The position numbers and the translations under genes were made by a program. From NCBI GenBank assembly GCA_028692275.1, contig JAQUXR010000039.1, forward strand, positions 1-16,464: a DNA stretch of 16,464 nt, read 5' to 3'. Each line of letters opens with the position of its first letter. Position 1 is the first letter of the stretch. The notes beneath the pieces were generated by a model. It saw nothing but the letters and a program-made list of their open reading frames with translations. It was not told where the DNA came from and did not search any database. The DNA is from Frisingicoccus sp009929615. GTDB taxonomy: Bacteria > Bacillota > Clostridia > Lachnospirales > Lachnospiraceae. Shown here piece by piece: positions 10,030 to 16,353 of this stretch.

Positions 10030-10061
10030 AGTTCTCATCCCTCTCTGTTCATTTTTTATAT

Positions 10062-10268
10062 CTATCTAATTCCATTCACATTACAATCCGCTTTGTAACT
10101 TGAGTGCCGGATATTCAAATGAATAAAGGCAAACCTCTCCTGACGTCCCTCATTCAGCATCCTGCGGGTCGCTTCAAAGAATTTTGCCTTATTATAAATT
10201 CCCGTAAGAGTGTCAAACTCTGCAATAGTTCCGGCATGGAACCTCCCGGATTTTGTGTTTATGCACAT
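10062..10268 (-). pseudogene. Truncated GGDEF-domain remnant
   Basis: This 68-codon frame holds only the start of a GGDEF domain: EFDTLTGIYNKAKFFEATRR, then RFAFIHLNI, which match the first helix and first strand of diguanylate cyclases. The sequence then turns into unrelated residues (RHSSYKADCNVNGIR) and stops, so the metal-binding Asp, the GGDEF loop and everything after are missing; it cannot be a cyclase. The only in-frame ATG (10268) has no Shine-Dalgarno and lies about 6 bases from the predicted transcription start. It sits just upstream of kinase A. The best reading is the fossil of a larger gene, such as a GGDEF-containing chimeric sensor, whose rest was deleted. An alternative is that the segment now serves only as an operon leader. 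Confidence 0.6.
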
Positions 10269-10280
10269 TTTATTACTTTA

Positions 10281-10309
10281 ATTATATCCCCATAGATGAC
10301 AAACTGCAA
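10281..10309 (-). promoter_or_regulatory. Predicted sigma-A promoter of the kinase/cyclase operon
   Basis: On the minus strand a -35 box TTGCAG (10304-10309) is followed after exactly 17 bases by a perfect -10 box TATAAT (10281-10286). Transcription would start near 10274. It lies about 40 bases beyond the terminator of the rplT operon and reads into the GGDEF remnant and kinase A. I see no other convincing promoter or terminator between here and the cyclase, so one transcript over 9 kb is plausible. Confidence 0.75.
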
Positions 10310-10350
10310 GTATAAACCATCCTCTGAAAATGCTCGATTTGCCGCAAAAC

Positions 10351-10394
10351 AAAAAAATACAAGACACGCCCGAATCTCTTCAGGCATATCTTGT
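10351..10394 (-). terminator. Intrinsic terminator of the infC-rpmI-rplT operon
   Basis: On the minus strand ACAAGATATGCCTGA, a 6-base loop AGAGAT and TCGGGCGTGTCTTGT form a 15-bp stem (12 Watson-Crick pairs plus 3 G-U pairs), followed by A and seven T. The stem begins 26 bases after the rplT stop codon. It would isolate the ribosomal operon from the kinase operon promoter next to it. Confidence 0.9.
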
Positions 10395-10419
10395 ATAATA
10401 TGCATTAATTATTCTAATA

Positions 10420-10776
10420 TTATGCTAATTTTGCTTTAGCAGCTTCACATAAAGCTGTGAATCCGGCAGCATCGCTGATAGCCATTTCAGAAAGCATTTT
10501 ACGATTTACATCGATTTCTGCTAACTTAAGACCATGCATCAATTTGCTGTAAGAAAGTCCATTGATTCTTGCTGCAGCATTGATTCTTGCAATCCAGAGC
10601 TGTCTGAACTGACGTTTTCTTTCTTTTCTACCTGCGAAAGAACTTGTTAAAGCTCTCATTACAGACTGTTTTGCTACTCTATACTGTTTACTTCTAGCTC
10701 CTCTATAGCCTTTAGCCAGCTTTAAAGTTCTATTATGTTTCTTTTTAGCGTTTAACGCACCTTTAACTCTTGCCAT
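10420..10776 (-). CDS. rplT: 50S ribosomal protein L20
   Basis: L20 is a primary 23S rRNA-binding protein needed early in assembly of the large subunit. The 118-residue product is the usual family length. It begins MARVKGALNAKKKHNR, has the long basic N-terminal extension (KLAKGYRGARSKQYR at about 20-34), and has the conserved segments ERKRQFRQLWIARINAAAR (52-70) and INGLSYSKLMHGLK (71-84). The ATG follows CGGAGG with good spacing. The gene lies 24 bases after rpmI as the last gene of the operon, ahead of a strong terminator. In Bacillus subtilis L20 represses its own operon by binding the infC leader; the attenuator found upstream of infC here fits such feedback, but the binding site itself was not established. 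Confidence 0.98.
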   Translation of the reverse strand: MARVKGALNAKKKHNRTLKLAKGYRGARSKQYRVAKQSVMRALTSSFAGRKERKRQFRQLWIARINAAARINGLSYSKLMHGLKLAEIDVNRKMLSEMAISDAAGFTALCEAAKAKLA

Positions 10777-10800
10777 TATTATATCCTCCGTTTCATTCTA

Positions 10801-10998
10801 TTACAGATAAGGTAAAATCTTCTTCATTACCTTTGCGTTGGTTGAATCAGTCATTGTTGCTTTTCTAAGATTTCTCTTAGTCTTTGTTGACTTCTTTGTC
10901 AGAATGTGGCTCTTGAAAGCTTTCATTCTTTTCAATTTACCAGTACCTGTTTTTTTGAAACGCTTTGCGGCTGCTCTGCTTGTTTTAATTTTTGGCAT
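10801..10998 (-). CDS. rpmI: 50S ribosomal protein L35
   Basis: A small, very basic protein of the large ribosomal subunit. The 65-residue product begins MPKIKTSRAAAKRFKKTGTG, has the family motif KRMKAFKSHILTKKSTKTKR (23-42), and ends with KVMKKILPYL. Length and sequence are typical. An AAGGAGG ribosome binding site lies 9 bases before the ATG. The gene sits between infC (31-base gap) and rplT (24-base gap), the standard order, and should share the infC promoter and leader control. Confidence 0.98.
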   Translation of the reverse strand: MPKIKTSRAAAKRFKKTGTGKLKRMKAFKSHILTKKSTKTKRNLRKATMTDSTNAKVMKKILPYL

Positions 10999-11029
10999 AG
11001 TTCATATCCTCCTTAATATTTACAAATAC

Positions 11030-11542
11030 TTAACTGCGTTTTTCTGATAAAAACATGACCATACTACGGCCTTCTAATTTGGCTGGTTTATCAATTACGG
11101 CAATATCTGACAACTTTTCTGCAAACTGTTCCAAAATAACTCTGCCTGTTGCGGTATGTGCCATCTCACGACCACGGAAACGTACTGAAACTTTCACTCG
11201 GTTTCCACTGCTCAGGAACTTACGTGCATGGTTCATCTTTGTATTCAAATCGTTCACATCAATATTCGGTGAGAAACGAATCTCTTTGATATCGATAACC
11301 TTCTGTTTCTTTCTTGCTTCCTTGTCTTTACGCGCCATCTCATAACGGTATTTACCATAATCAATGATCTTGCATACTGGCGGTTTTGCCTGTGGGGCAA
11401 CCTTAACTAAATCTAAATTAGCTTCATGTGCTAATCTAAGGGCTTCTTTAGCTGGTACAACTCCCAACTGTTCACCGTCTTCGCCTACCAGACGTACTTC
11501 TTTGTCGCGGATTTGCTCGTTAATCATTAAATCGCTAATAAT
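11030..11542 (-). CDS. infC: Translation initiation factor IF-3 (probable AUU start)
   Basis: IF-3 binds the 30S subunit, keeps the subunits apart and checks start-codon pairing. The N domain is marked by MINEQIRDKEVRLVGEDGEQ and PPVCKIIDYGKYRYE, the linker by basic KDKEARKKQK, and the C domain by KEIRFSPNIDVNDLNTKMNH and VRFRGREMAHTATG. The frame is open from an ATG at 11560, but the only strong Shine-Dalgarno, GGAGGTG (11546-11552), lies inside that extension. It is placed for an ATT at 11542 (5 bases after GGAGG) or 11539 (8 bases); the ATG at 11527 is too far away. AUU is the known infC start in Escherichia coli and some Firmicutes and allows IF-3 to limit its own synthesis. I therefore choose ATT at 11542 with moderate confidence; the gene identity itself is certain. 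Confidence 0.96.
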   Translation of the reverse strand: MISDLMINEQIRDKEVRLVGEDGEQLGVVPAKEALRLAHEANLDLVKVAPQAKPPVCKIIDYGKYRYEMARKDKEARKKQKVIDIKEIRFSPNIDVNDLNTKMNHARKFLSSGNRVKVSVRFRGREMAHTATGRVILEQFAEKLSDIAVIDKPAKLEGRSMVMFLSEKRS

Positions 11543-11564
11543 TGACACCTCCATGTCCATGATA

Positions 11565-11581
11565 AATAGGAAATTCCTATT
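11565..11581. repeat. Perfect 17-base palindrome before the infC ribosome binding site
   Basis: The sequence AATAGGAA-A-TTCCTATT is fully symmetric around base 11573. It lies between the attenuator U-tract and the infC Shine-Dalgarno, 12 bases upstream of the latter. The one-base centre is too tight for an ordinary hairpin without losing pairs, so it may be a weak RNA stem or a protein-binding dyad. Function is unknown. Confidence 0.5.
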
Positions 11582-11587
11582 CTATAA

Positions 11588-11623
11588 ATAAAAAAATGGT
11601 GAGCAGTATACTACTCACCATTT
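11588..11623 (-). terminator. Attenuator terminator in the infC leader
   Basis: On the minus strand AAATGGTGAG pairs perfectly with CTCACCATTT. The stem continues through one T-G pair and AG/CT around a TATA loop, and seven T follow. It lies more than 40 bases before the infC start, between promoter and gene, so it is a regulated terminator and not the end of the upstream gene. Confidence 0.88.
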
Positions 11624-11729
11624 AAGTCACACTAAGTGTTAATTATCTTAAATATAAACCCAAGTCATTCAAAATGCTAAGGTGAGAGTGAGTACTCTGC
11701 TTTCTTTTTGTGTTCTACACACTTGAAAT

Positions 11730-11758
11730 AGAATACTACACTTTCAATCTAATGTCAA
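11730..11758 (-). promoter_or_regulatory. Predicted promoter of infC-rpmI-rplT
   Basis: On the minus strand a perfect -35 box TTGACA (11753-11758) is followed after 17 bases by -10 TATTCT (11730-11735). Transcription would start near 11723. The -35 box begins only 3 bases after the stop codon of the DJ-1/PfpI gene, and no terminator separates the two, so read-through from that gene into the attenuator is possible. Confidence 0.8.
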
Positions 11759-11761
11759 GCA

Positions 11762-12340
11762 TTAAATTTCAATCTTTGCACCAAGAAGTTTAATAAACTC
11801 AACCAGAATAGCTGTGTTGCCAGGCCATGCTGGAGATGTTGCCAAGTTCGCATCTACAACGGCTTTATCTGCATCAATTTCAACATATGTACCACCGGCA
11901 AGAGTGATGTCCGGTCCAACTGCAGGATAAGCAGTTGCTTTTAATCCTTTAAGCACGCCTGCTGCTGTCAGAATCTGTGGTCCATGACAGATAGCAGCTA
12001 CCGGTTTCTTATCTTTGAAAAATTCCTGAACAATCTCAATAACTCTTGCATTCAGACGAATATACTCTGGAGCACGTCCGCCGGTAATGAAAAGTCCTTC
12101 ATAATCTGCTGTTTTTACAGCGTCAAAATCAGCTGTAAGTGCGAAATTATGTCCTCTCAACTCTGTATAGGTCTGCTCACCTAAAAAGTCATGAACAGCT
12201 GTAGCCACTACATCGCCAGCCTTCTTATCCGGGCAAACGGCGTCAACCTGGTATCCTAACATGGACAAAGCCTGAAACGGTACCATCGTTTCATAATCTT
12301 CTGTGAAATCACCTACGAGCATTAAAATCTTCTTTGCCAT
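11762..12340 (-). CDS. DJ-1/PfpI family protein
   Basis: A 192-residue cytosolic protein of the class I glutamine amidotransferase-like fold. Visible marks are the first strand KKILMLVGDFTEDYE with the likely catalytic acid E14, the segment YEGLFITGGRAPEYIR (80-95), and the nucleophile elbow AICHGPQIL with C118 and H119. Length is typical of the long PfpI/DJ-1D subgroup, whose members have been described as stress proteins, glyoxalases or deglycases; the sequence does not decide between these. The start is secure, since AGGAGG lies 7 bases before the ATG and a strong promoter lies just upstream. The gene is probably transcribed alone, possibly reading on into the infC leader. It has no evident functional tie to the neighbouring adhesin or translation operon. 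Confidence 0.93.
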   Translation of the reverse strand: MAKKILMLVGDFTEDYETMVPFQALSMLGYQVDAVCPDKKAGDVVATAVHDFLGEQTYTELRGHNFALTADFDAVKTADYEGLFITGGRAPEYIRLNARVIEIVQEFFKDKKPVAAICHGPQILTAAGVLKGLKATAYPAVGPDITLAGGTYVEIDADKAVVDANLATSPAWPGNTAILVEFIKLLGAKIEI

Positions 12341-12385
12341 ACAAAAACCTCCTAATAAAATGCATAATTACACTGTTCTTTCTAA

Positions 12386-12414
12386 ATTATAACATTTCAA
12401 TTTCAAATGTCCAA
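12386..12414 (-). promoter_or_regulatory. Predicted promoter of the DJ-1/PfpI gene
   Basis: On the minus strand -35 TTGGAC (12409-12414) is followed after 17 bases by -10 TATAAT (12386-12391), with TGT immediately before it making an extended -10. Transcription would start near 12379, giving a leader of about 40 bases that ends in AGGAGG. The promoter lies in the 98-base gap after the adhesin stop codon; no terminator for the adhesin is visible in that gap. Confidence 0.8.
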
Positions 12415-12438
12415 TTAAATTTCTATAAAATCAGGTAT

Positions 12439-15400
12439 TTATTCAGATATCTTTTCACGCTTTCTAAGCACTGCAATCAATATACATCCCGATGCAATAA
12501 AAAGCAAAACATATGGTAAAACATGTACTGGGTCTCCCGTACCCACACCCTTCACAGGTTGTGACGGTTCTGTCGGATTCGTTGGTCCTGTTGGATTCGC
12601 TGGATTCGTCGGATTCGTCGGATTCGCCGGGTTTGATGGTGTTGCCGGAGTTCCTGGATTTCCCGGAGTCTCCGGTGTCTTCTTTTTATCCACCATTGTA
12701 ATCTCCTGAATATAGTTTTCTCCCGGAGCGACATCCTTGGCCACAACATCCACTTTCACCCGTTCTGCAATCTCATATCCGTCGGGAGCCGCTGTTTCCA
12801 CCAGATAATAGGTTTTTCCAGCAGTTAATACACCATCCAGAATATGAGCCTCCGCAGAAGATTTCCAGCTTTCTATAATGTTTCCGGCTTCGTCCTCAAC
12901 CTGTAAAGAAGCTCCAGCCAGCATTTTACCGGCTTCATCCACTTTGGAAAATCCCACTTTAACGGATGGTTCCAGCCAGATCATCTCTCCATTCGGTTTC
13001 TCTACAACGGTTCCATTACCATTATTGACAATGGAAACTTTAGGGATACCATTTCCATCCACTTCGTAAACTAACTCTAATGGATTTTTTGATACCTGAC
13101 TTCCATCCGGTGCAATTACCTCTTTGATAATATAATTCACACCAGTTAAAACACCTTTAAATCTCAAAACACCATCTTTATCTGTTGTAGCTCTTGCAAC
13201 TTCAATTAAGTTCTCTTCATTCGATGCTGTATCCATACTATATGCAGCTGTTGCAGAAGCATTTGCCAATGCTGATGCCAGTTCTTCGTCGGTCACTTTT
13301 CGGAGCAGCACATAAGTCGAATTCGACAGGGTCTTGTCCTGATTATCCTCATCCACCTTTACAATCTCTATATCCGCAAGGATTTTGCTATTCGTAATGG
13401 TTGTTGTTTCTGCTGCTTTTCCGGCGATGGTTACACTTCCATCATCCTTTACTTCAACCTTATAAACAGTCTCATCCTTTTTTACGCCTATTGGGAATCC
13501 GGTTTCTTTTAAATACCAGGTTCCGATTTTGATTTTTTCAAAAGCGACTTTACCCGATGCATCTCCTGTTGCTTTTGCAATCGCTTCCCCGGCACACGCT
13601 TCATCTGCATACAGGGAAAACTCTGAACCCGCCAAAGGCGTCACTTTGCCAATGCCTGCCGTATAGCATGCCTCAAGATAATTTACATTCTTATTAAAAT
13701 AAAAATCTGTTCCATTATCCTGAGTATTTGTCACATCATAAGTTCCACTGTCATTGACCGTAATATTATCCGCTCTTCCATCTTTGTTAAGGTCTGTAAG
13801 TTCCGGATACGTATCCTGAGCCAGTTTCAGCACTTTTTCATACTCTGCCTGTTTTGCTGCATCCGCGTCCGTATCGCCGCTCTCTGCATATTTTAAAACA
13901 ATCAGATATTTTTTATAATTTACAGTATAGCCTGCAGGTGCCTGTGTCTCCTCTAAAATATAAGCTGTGTTTACAGCCAGTCCTTTGAATTGGCAGGTAC
14001 CTGTGCTTGCGGATGTTTCACCCAGCTTCACTTCCCCATCTGTAATGGCTCCATCCACATTCAATACGGGCGTCAGGGTGAATTTTGCGTTTCCAAGAAT
14101 AACACCATGCTCATTCATTTTATGAACAATCATCGAATTGCTAAGACCGGTAACTGTCGCACTGGCTTTCTTAATCAGCGTCTCTGTCGTCGTATCCTCT
14201 GTCCACTCCTCTTTACCTTCCAGCGAAACCTCATTGCCAACATTAATGGTACTTCCCATCGTTCCAATAGGATGTGCTTTATAGGTGACAGTTAATGCCT
14301 TACTATCCGGCAGGATTAATGTTAAAACACCACTAACAGCATCATAATAACGCTCATAATCGGTAAATGCTGCCCCTTTATCGTCTGTAATCTCTACAGT
14401 ATCCGGCAGAATTGTTGCATTCTGAGTCGTCAAATGGTCTGTCAAAGTGAGCGTCTCTTTGCCCGGAACTAAATCCTGGCCTTTAGGATTCACATTGATT
14501 GTATAAATTATATTTGGCTCATCTCGATTGTCACTGGCTGCACCAAGACCTTCTTTCGTCAATACTTTTTCAGTATAAGTGACATCCTGTGTATCCGTCA
14601 CTTTACCGATTTCAGTGTCATCCTGTGTTCCAACAACTGTATTGGTAAAGCTTTCTTTTCCAAGACCTATGCCATCTACAACGCTGTCTGGAATTAAAGT
14701 TTTATAGGTAATCTTAAAACTTCTCTTTCCAGGAGTCGGTATATTGATTTGTAAACCGCCCTTTTTGGCTATTACCTCATATTCTCCCGCGTCTAATACT
14801 CTGGAAACCACCTTGGATTCGGCATTTAATTCATAAGCTGTAATAACCACACTGTCTTCCATGTACTGCATATGCTCATTACCCCATGTATCTGAAAGAA
14901 CCATGGTTGTATCACCAAAATCGTATGGTGTTTTAGAAAGATTCGAAGGCCCGATTTCTATCGTCCATGGAGAAACATACCCCTTTAATGTTGAATCATA
15001 GGAAGTTTGTTCATGCTTCTTACGAAAGCTCATTGTCGCGATATTGGTATCTTCTGAATCTGAATCATTAATTCCCAGATTCTCATCTGTCACACGGGCT
15101 TCATTATGAATCGATCCTGCAAAAGGCATTACCTTTGGTGTCAGTTCATATTCAATGGTAATCTTTCCATCCTTAGCAGATACTGGCCCAAAGTCTATCT
15201 CAAAACTCTTATCATCTTCTGCATAACCGATTTCATAATCCGCACCATCTGCAAAAGTTCTGATATCACTATAAATAGCCGTGATTTTCCAATCAAAACC
15301 TACATCTGGATTGGATTTAAATGTATCTACATAGGTCAGGTAATTTGTTTCGTGGGTTTCTAAATTTGTGGTATCAATCTCTGTTTTCCATGTGGTCTTC

Positions 15401-16290
15401 TCTGTTGTATCATCTTCAGATACAAGCATTTTTTTGATACCAAGTTCAATCTGCGGTTTATCGACATTAACCGTTGCCGGCACTCTTGTCGTTGTACCAT
15501 TCTGTGTACCAATAACCGTATTTCTCAAAGTTGCCCCTGCATCCGGAATAGTACCTGTTGCCGTTGAATAGTAAGTTATTCTAAATTCATCATCCAAGGC
15601 ATCTCCAGGTAATGTATATGTGAAATTATTTGCTGAAACGACATTTAAACCATCTTTTGTAAGGTCCGGATGAATATAGTCGTTAAATACAGTCGTCCAC
15701 TGCCCTGCATTGGTATCTCTTCTTTCGATAATCATTTTGCCGGACAATTCCTGTGCAACCGGCCTTACAGCCAAAAGATCATTAAGAACCATACCGCTTA
15801 AATCGCTTTTCGGTTCTGTATCATTCATATTAATTACCCATTTAATATCACCATATTTCTTTTCCGCAGCGGTCGTTACTGTACCGGATTTCTTTATCTC
15901 TACGGATTTAGGATAGGTAACCGTTGTGGTGTTTTCTGGTGCATCCCCGGTGTTTCCCGTCCAGTTCACCGATGCGGTATTGGCATTTCCTGCTGCCGCT
16001 CCACTCGGATTATCCAGTCTTGCTGAATAGATAATAGTATAGGTCCCCGGTTTTAAATTCCCCATAGGAATGGTTGCCACATTTCCTTCAAAAGTCACTT
16101 TTCCCAGTTCTGCTGTGCTTCCCTGAGGCTGTGCCTTTAACTCGAAGCTGTTTTTTACAAATGAAAAATTAGCACCTAACGTATCTGTGACCGTTACACC
16201 ATTAACGATGGTATCACCATCGACAACAACATCCACTTTGAAGTCTGCATAATATTCCTCATAAACATGACCACTTGCAACATCCGTCAC
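12439..16290 (-). CDS. SpaA/Cna-type surface adhesin, 5' truncated
   Basis: A cell-surface protein predicted to be anchored at the envelope with a rigid rod of beta domains outside. From the GTG at 16290 it has 1283 residues. Five adhesin-like beta modules (about 16-125, 130-275, 280-415, 430-570, 575-705) share NTVxGTQ-type strands. Four SpaA/prealbumin-like domains follow, with likely isopeptide Lys/Glu at K724/E780, K867/E929, K978/E1057 and K1116/E1165. Then come a Pro/Asn/Thr stalk (1205-1245), GVGTGD, a membrane helix (about 1256-1275) and a basic tail RKREK. No canonical LPxTG is present. The frame stays open to 16353 (FFSSFTVTSSSGE and onward), then meets TGA at 16354-16356. There is no ATG, good ribosome site or signal peptide upstream, and the GTG has only a weak AGAG before it. 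It may be a broken gene, a silent cassette, or a gene whose head lies elsewhere. Confidence 0.85.
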   Translation of the reverse strand: MTDVASGHVYEEYYADFKVDVVVDGDTIVNGVTVTDTLGANFSFVKNSFELKAQPQGSTAELGKVTFEGNVATIPMGNLKPGTYTIIYSARLDNPSGAAAGNANTASVNWTGNTGDAPENTTTVTYPKSVEIKKSGTVTTAAEKKYGDIKWVINMNDTEPKSDLSGMVLNDLLAVRPVAQELSGKMIIERRDTNAGQWTTVFNDYIHPDLTKDGLNVVSANNFTYTLPGDALDDEFRITYYSTATGTIPDAGATLRNTVIGTQNGTTTRVPATVNVDKPQIELGIKKMLVSEDDTTEKTTWKTEIDTTNLETHETNYLTYVDTFKSNPDVGFDWKITAIYSDIRTFADGADYEIGYAEDDKSFEIDFGPVSAKDGKITIEYELTPKVMPFAGSIHNEARVTDENLGINDSDSEDTNIATMSFRKKHEQTSYDSTLKGYVSPWTIEIGPSNLSKTPYDFGDTTMVLSDTWGNEHMQYMEDSVVITAYELNAESKVVSRVLDAGEYEVIAKKGGLQINIPTPGKRSFKITYKTLIPDSVVDGIGLGKESFTNTVVGTQDDTEIGKVTDTQDVTYTEKVLTKEGLGAASDNRDEPNIIYTINVNPKGQDLVPGKETLTLTDHLTTQNATILPDTVEITDDKGAAFTDYERYYDAVSGVLTLILPDSKALTVTYKAHPIGTMGSTINVGNEVSLEGKEEWTEDTTTETLIKKASATVTGLSNSMIVHKMNEHGVILGNAKFTLTPVLNVDGAITDGEVKLGETSASTGTCQFKGLAVNTAYILEETQAPAGYTVNYKKYLIVLKYAESGDTDADAAKQAEYEKVLKLAQDTYPELTDLNKDGRADNITVNDSGTYDVTNTQDNGTDFYFNKNVNYLEACYTAGIGKVTPLAGSEFSLYADEACAGEAIAKATGDASGKVAFEKIKIGTWYLKETGFPIGVKKDETVYKVEVKDDGSVTIAGKAAETTTITNSKILADIEIVKVDEDNQDKTLSNSTYVLLRKVTDEELASALANASATAAYSMDTASNEENLIEVARATTDKDGVLRFKGVLTGVNYIIKEVIAPDGSQVSKNPLELVYEVDGNGIPKVSIVNNGNGTVVEKPNGEMIWLEPSVKVGFSKVDEAGKMLAGASLQVEDEAGNIIESWKSSAEAHILDGVLTAGKTYYLVETAAPDGYEIAERVKVDVVAKDVAPGENYIQEITMVDKKKTPETPGNPGTPATPSNPANPTNPTNPANPTGPTNPTEPSQPVKGVGTGDPVHVLPYVLLFIASGCILIAVLRKREKISE
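12574..12636 (-). repeat. Short tandem repeat encoding the Pro/Asn/Thr stalk
   Basis: On the plus strand the 9-base unit GGATTCGTC and close variants recur in tandem (12575-12583, 12593-12628), encoding repeated NPT/NPA tripeptides on the minus strand. The coding frame is kept because the unit is a multiple of three. Such arrays often change copy number by slippage, which would alter the length of the stalk that lifts the adhesin off the wall. Confidence 0.8.
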
Positions 16291-16353
16291 CTGCTCTATA
16301 CGAAGCTGATTACTCTCCCCGGAACTGCTGGTTACTGTGAAGCTGCTGAAAAA

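Larger units (their letters stand above)
10030..10419. other. Intergenic stretch between kinase A and rplT
   Basis: These 390 bases hold no intact gene. From right to left they contain the rplT operon terminator (10351-10394), the kinase operon promoter (10281-10309), the GGDEF remnant (10062-10268) and the Shine-Dalgarno of kinase A (10039-10046). Nothing else was recognised. Confidence 0.7.
11543..11723 (-). promoter_or_regulatory. infC operon 5' leader with attenuator
   Basis: The leader runs about 180 bases from the predicted transcription start to the infC start. It carries an intrinsic terminator (11588-11623). An upstream segment TACTCAC (minus strand, 11688-11694) is perfectly complementary to GTGAGTA in the 5' arm of that terminator, and CTCACC (11681-11686) can pair with GGTGAG of the same arm. 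Either pairing would break the terminator, which is the logic of an attenuator. Firmicutes infC leaders are known to be controlled by L20 in this way; whether this one binds L20 is inference. Confidence 0.7.

Noticed and set aside
5749..10038. Kinase A starting at ATG 10038
   Set aside because: The AGAGAGGG ribosome site abuts this ATG with zero spacing; the ATG nine bases further in fits better. The difference is three residues and does not affect function.
10030..10420. Small RNA gene or riboswitch in the intergenic region
   Set aside because: The only strong fold is the rplT terminator; the rest is explained by a promoter and the GGDEF remnant, and no known riboswitch core was recognised.
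11543..11560. IF-3 starting at ATG 11560
   Set aside because: That ATG has no properly spaced ribosome site, while the strong GGAGGTG lies downstream of it, inside the extension.
12380..12420. Possible PerR/Fur-type operator in the DJ-1/PfpI promoter
   Set aside because: The TTATAAT half is just the -10 region and no matching second half at the right spacing is present.
12574..12670. CRISPR-like regular repeats
   Set aside because: Units are 9 bases with no spacers and translate to an in-frame Pro/Asn/Thr stalk.
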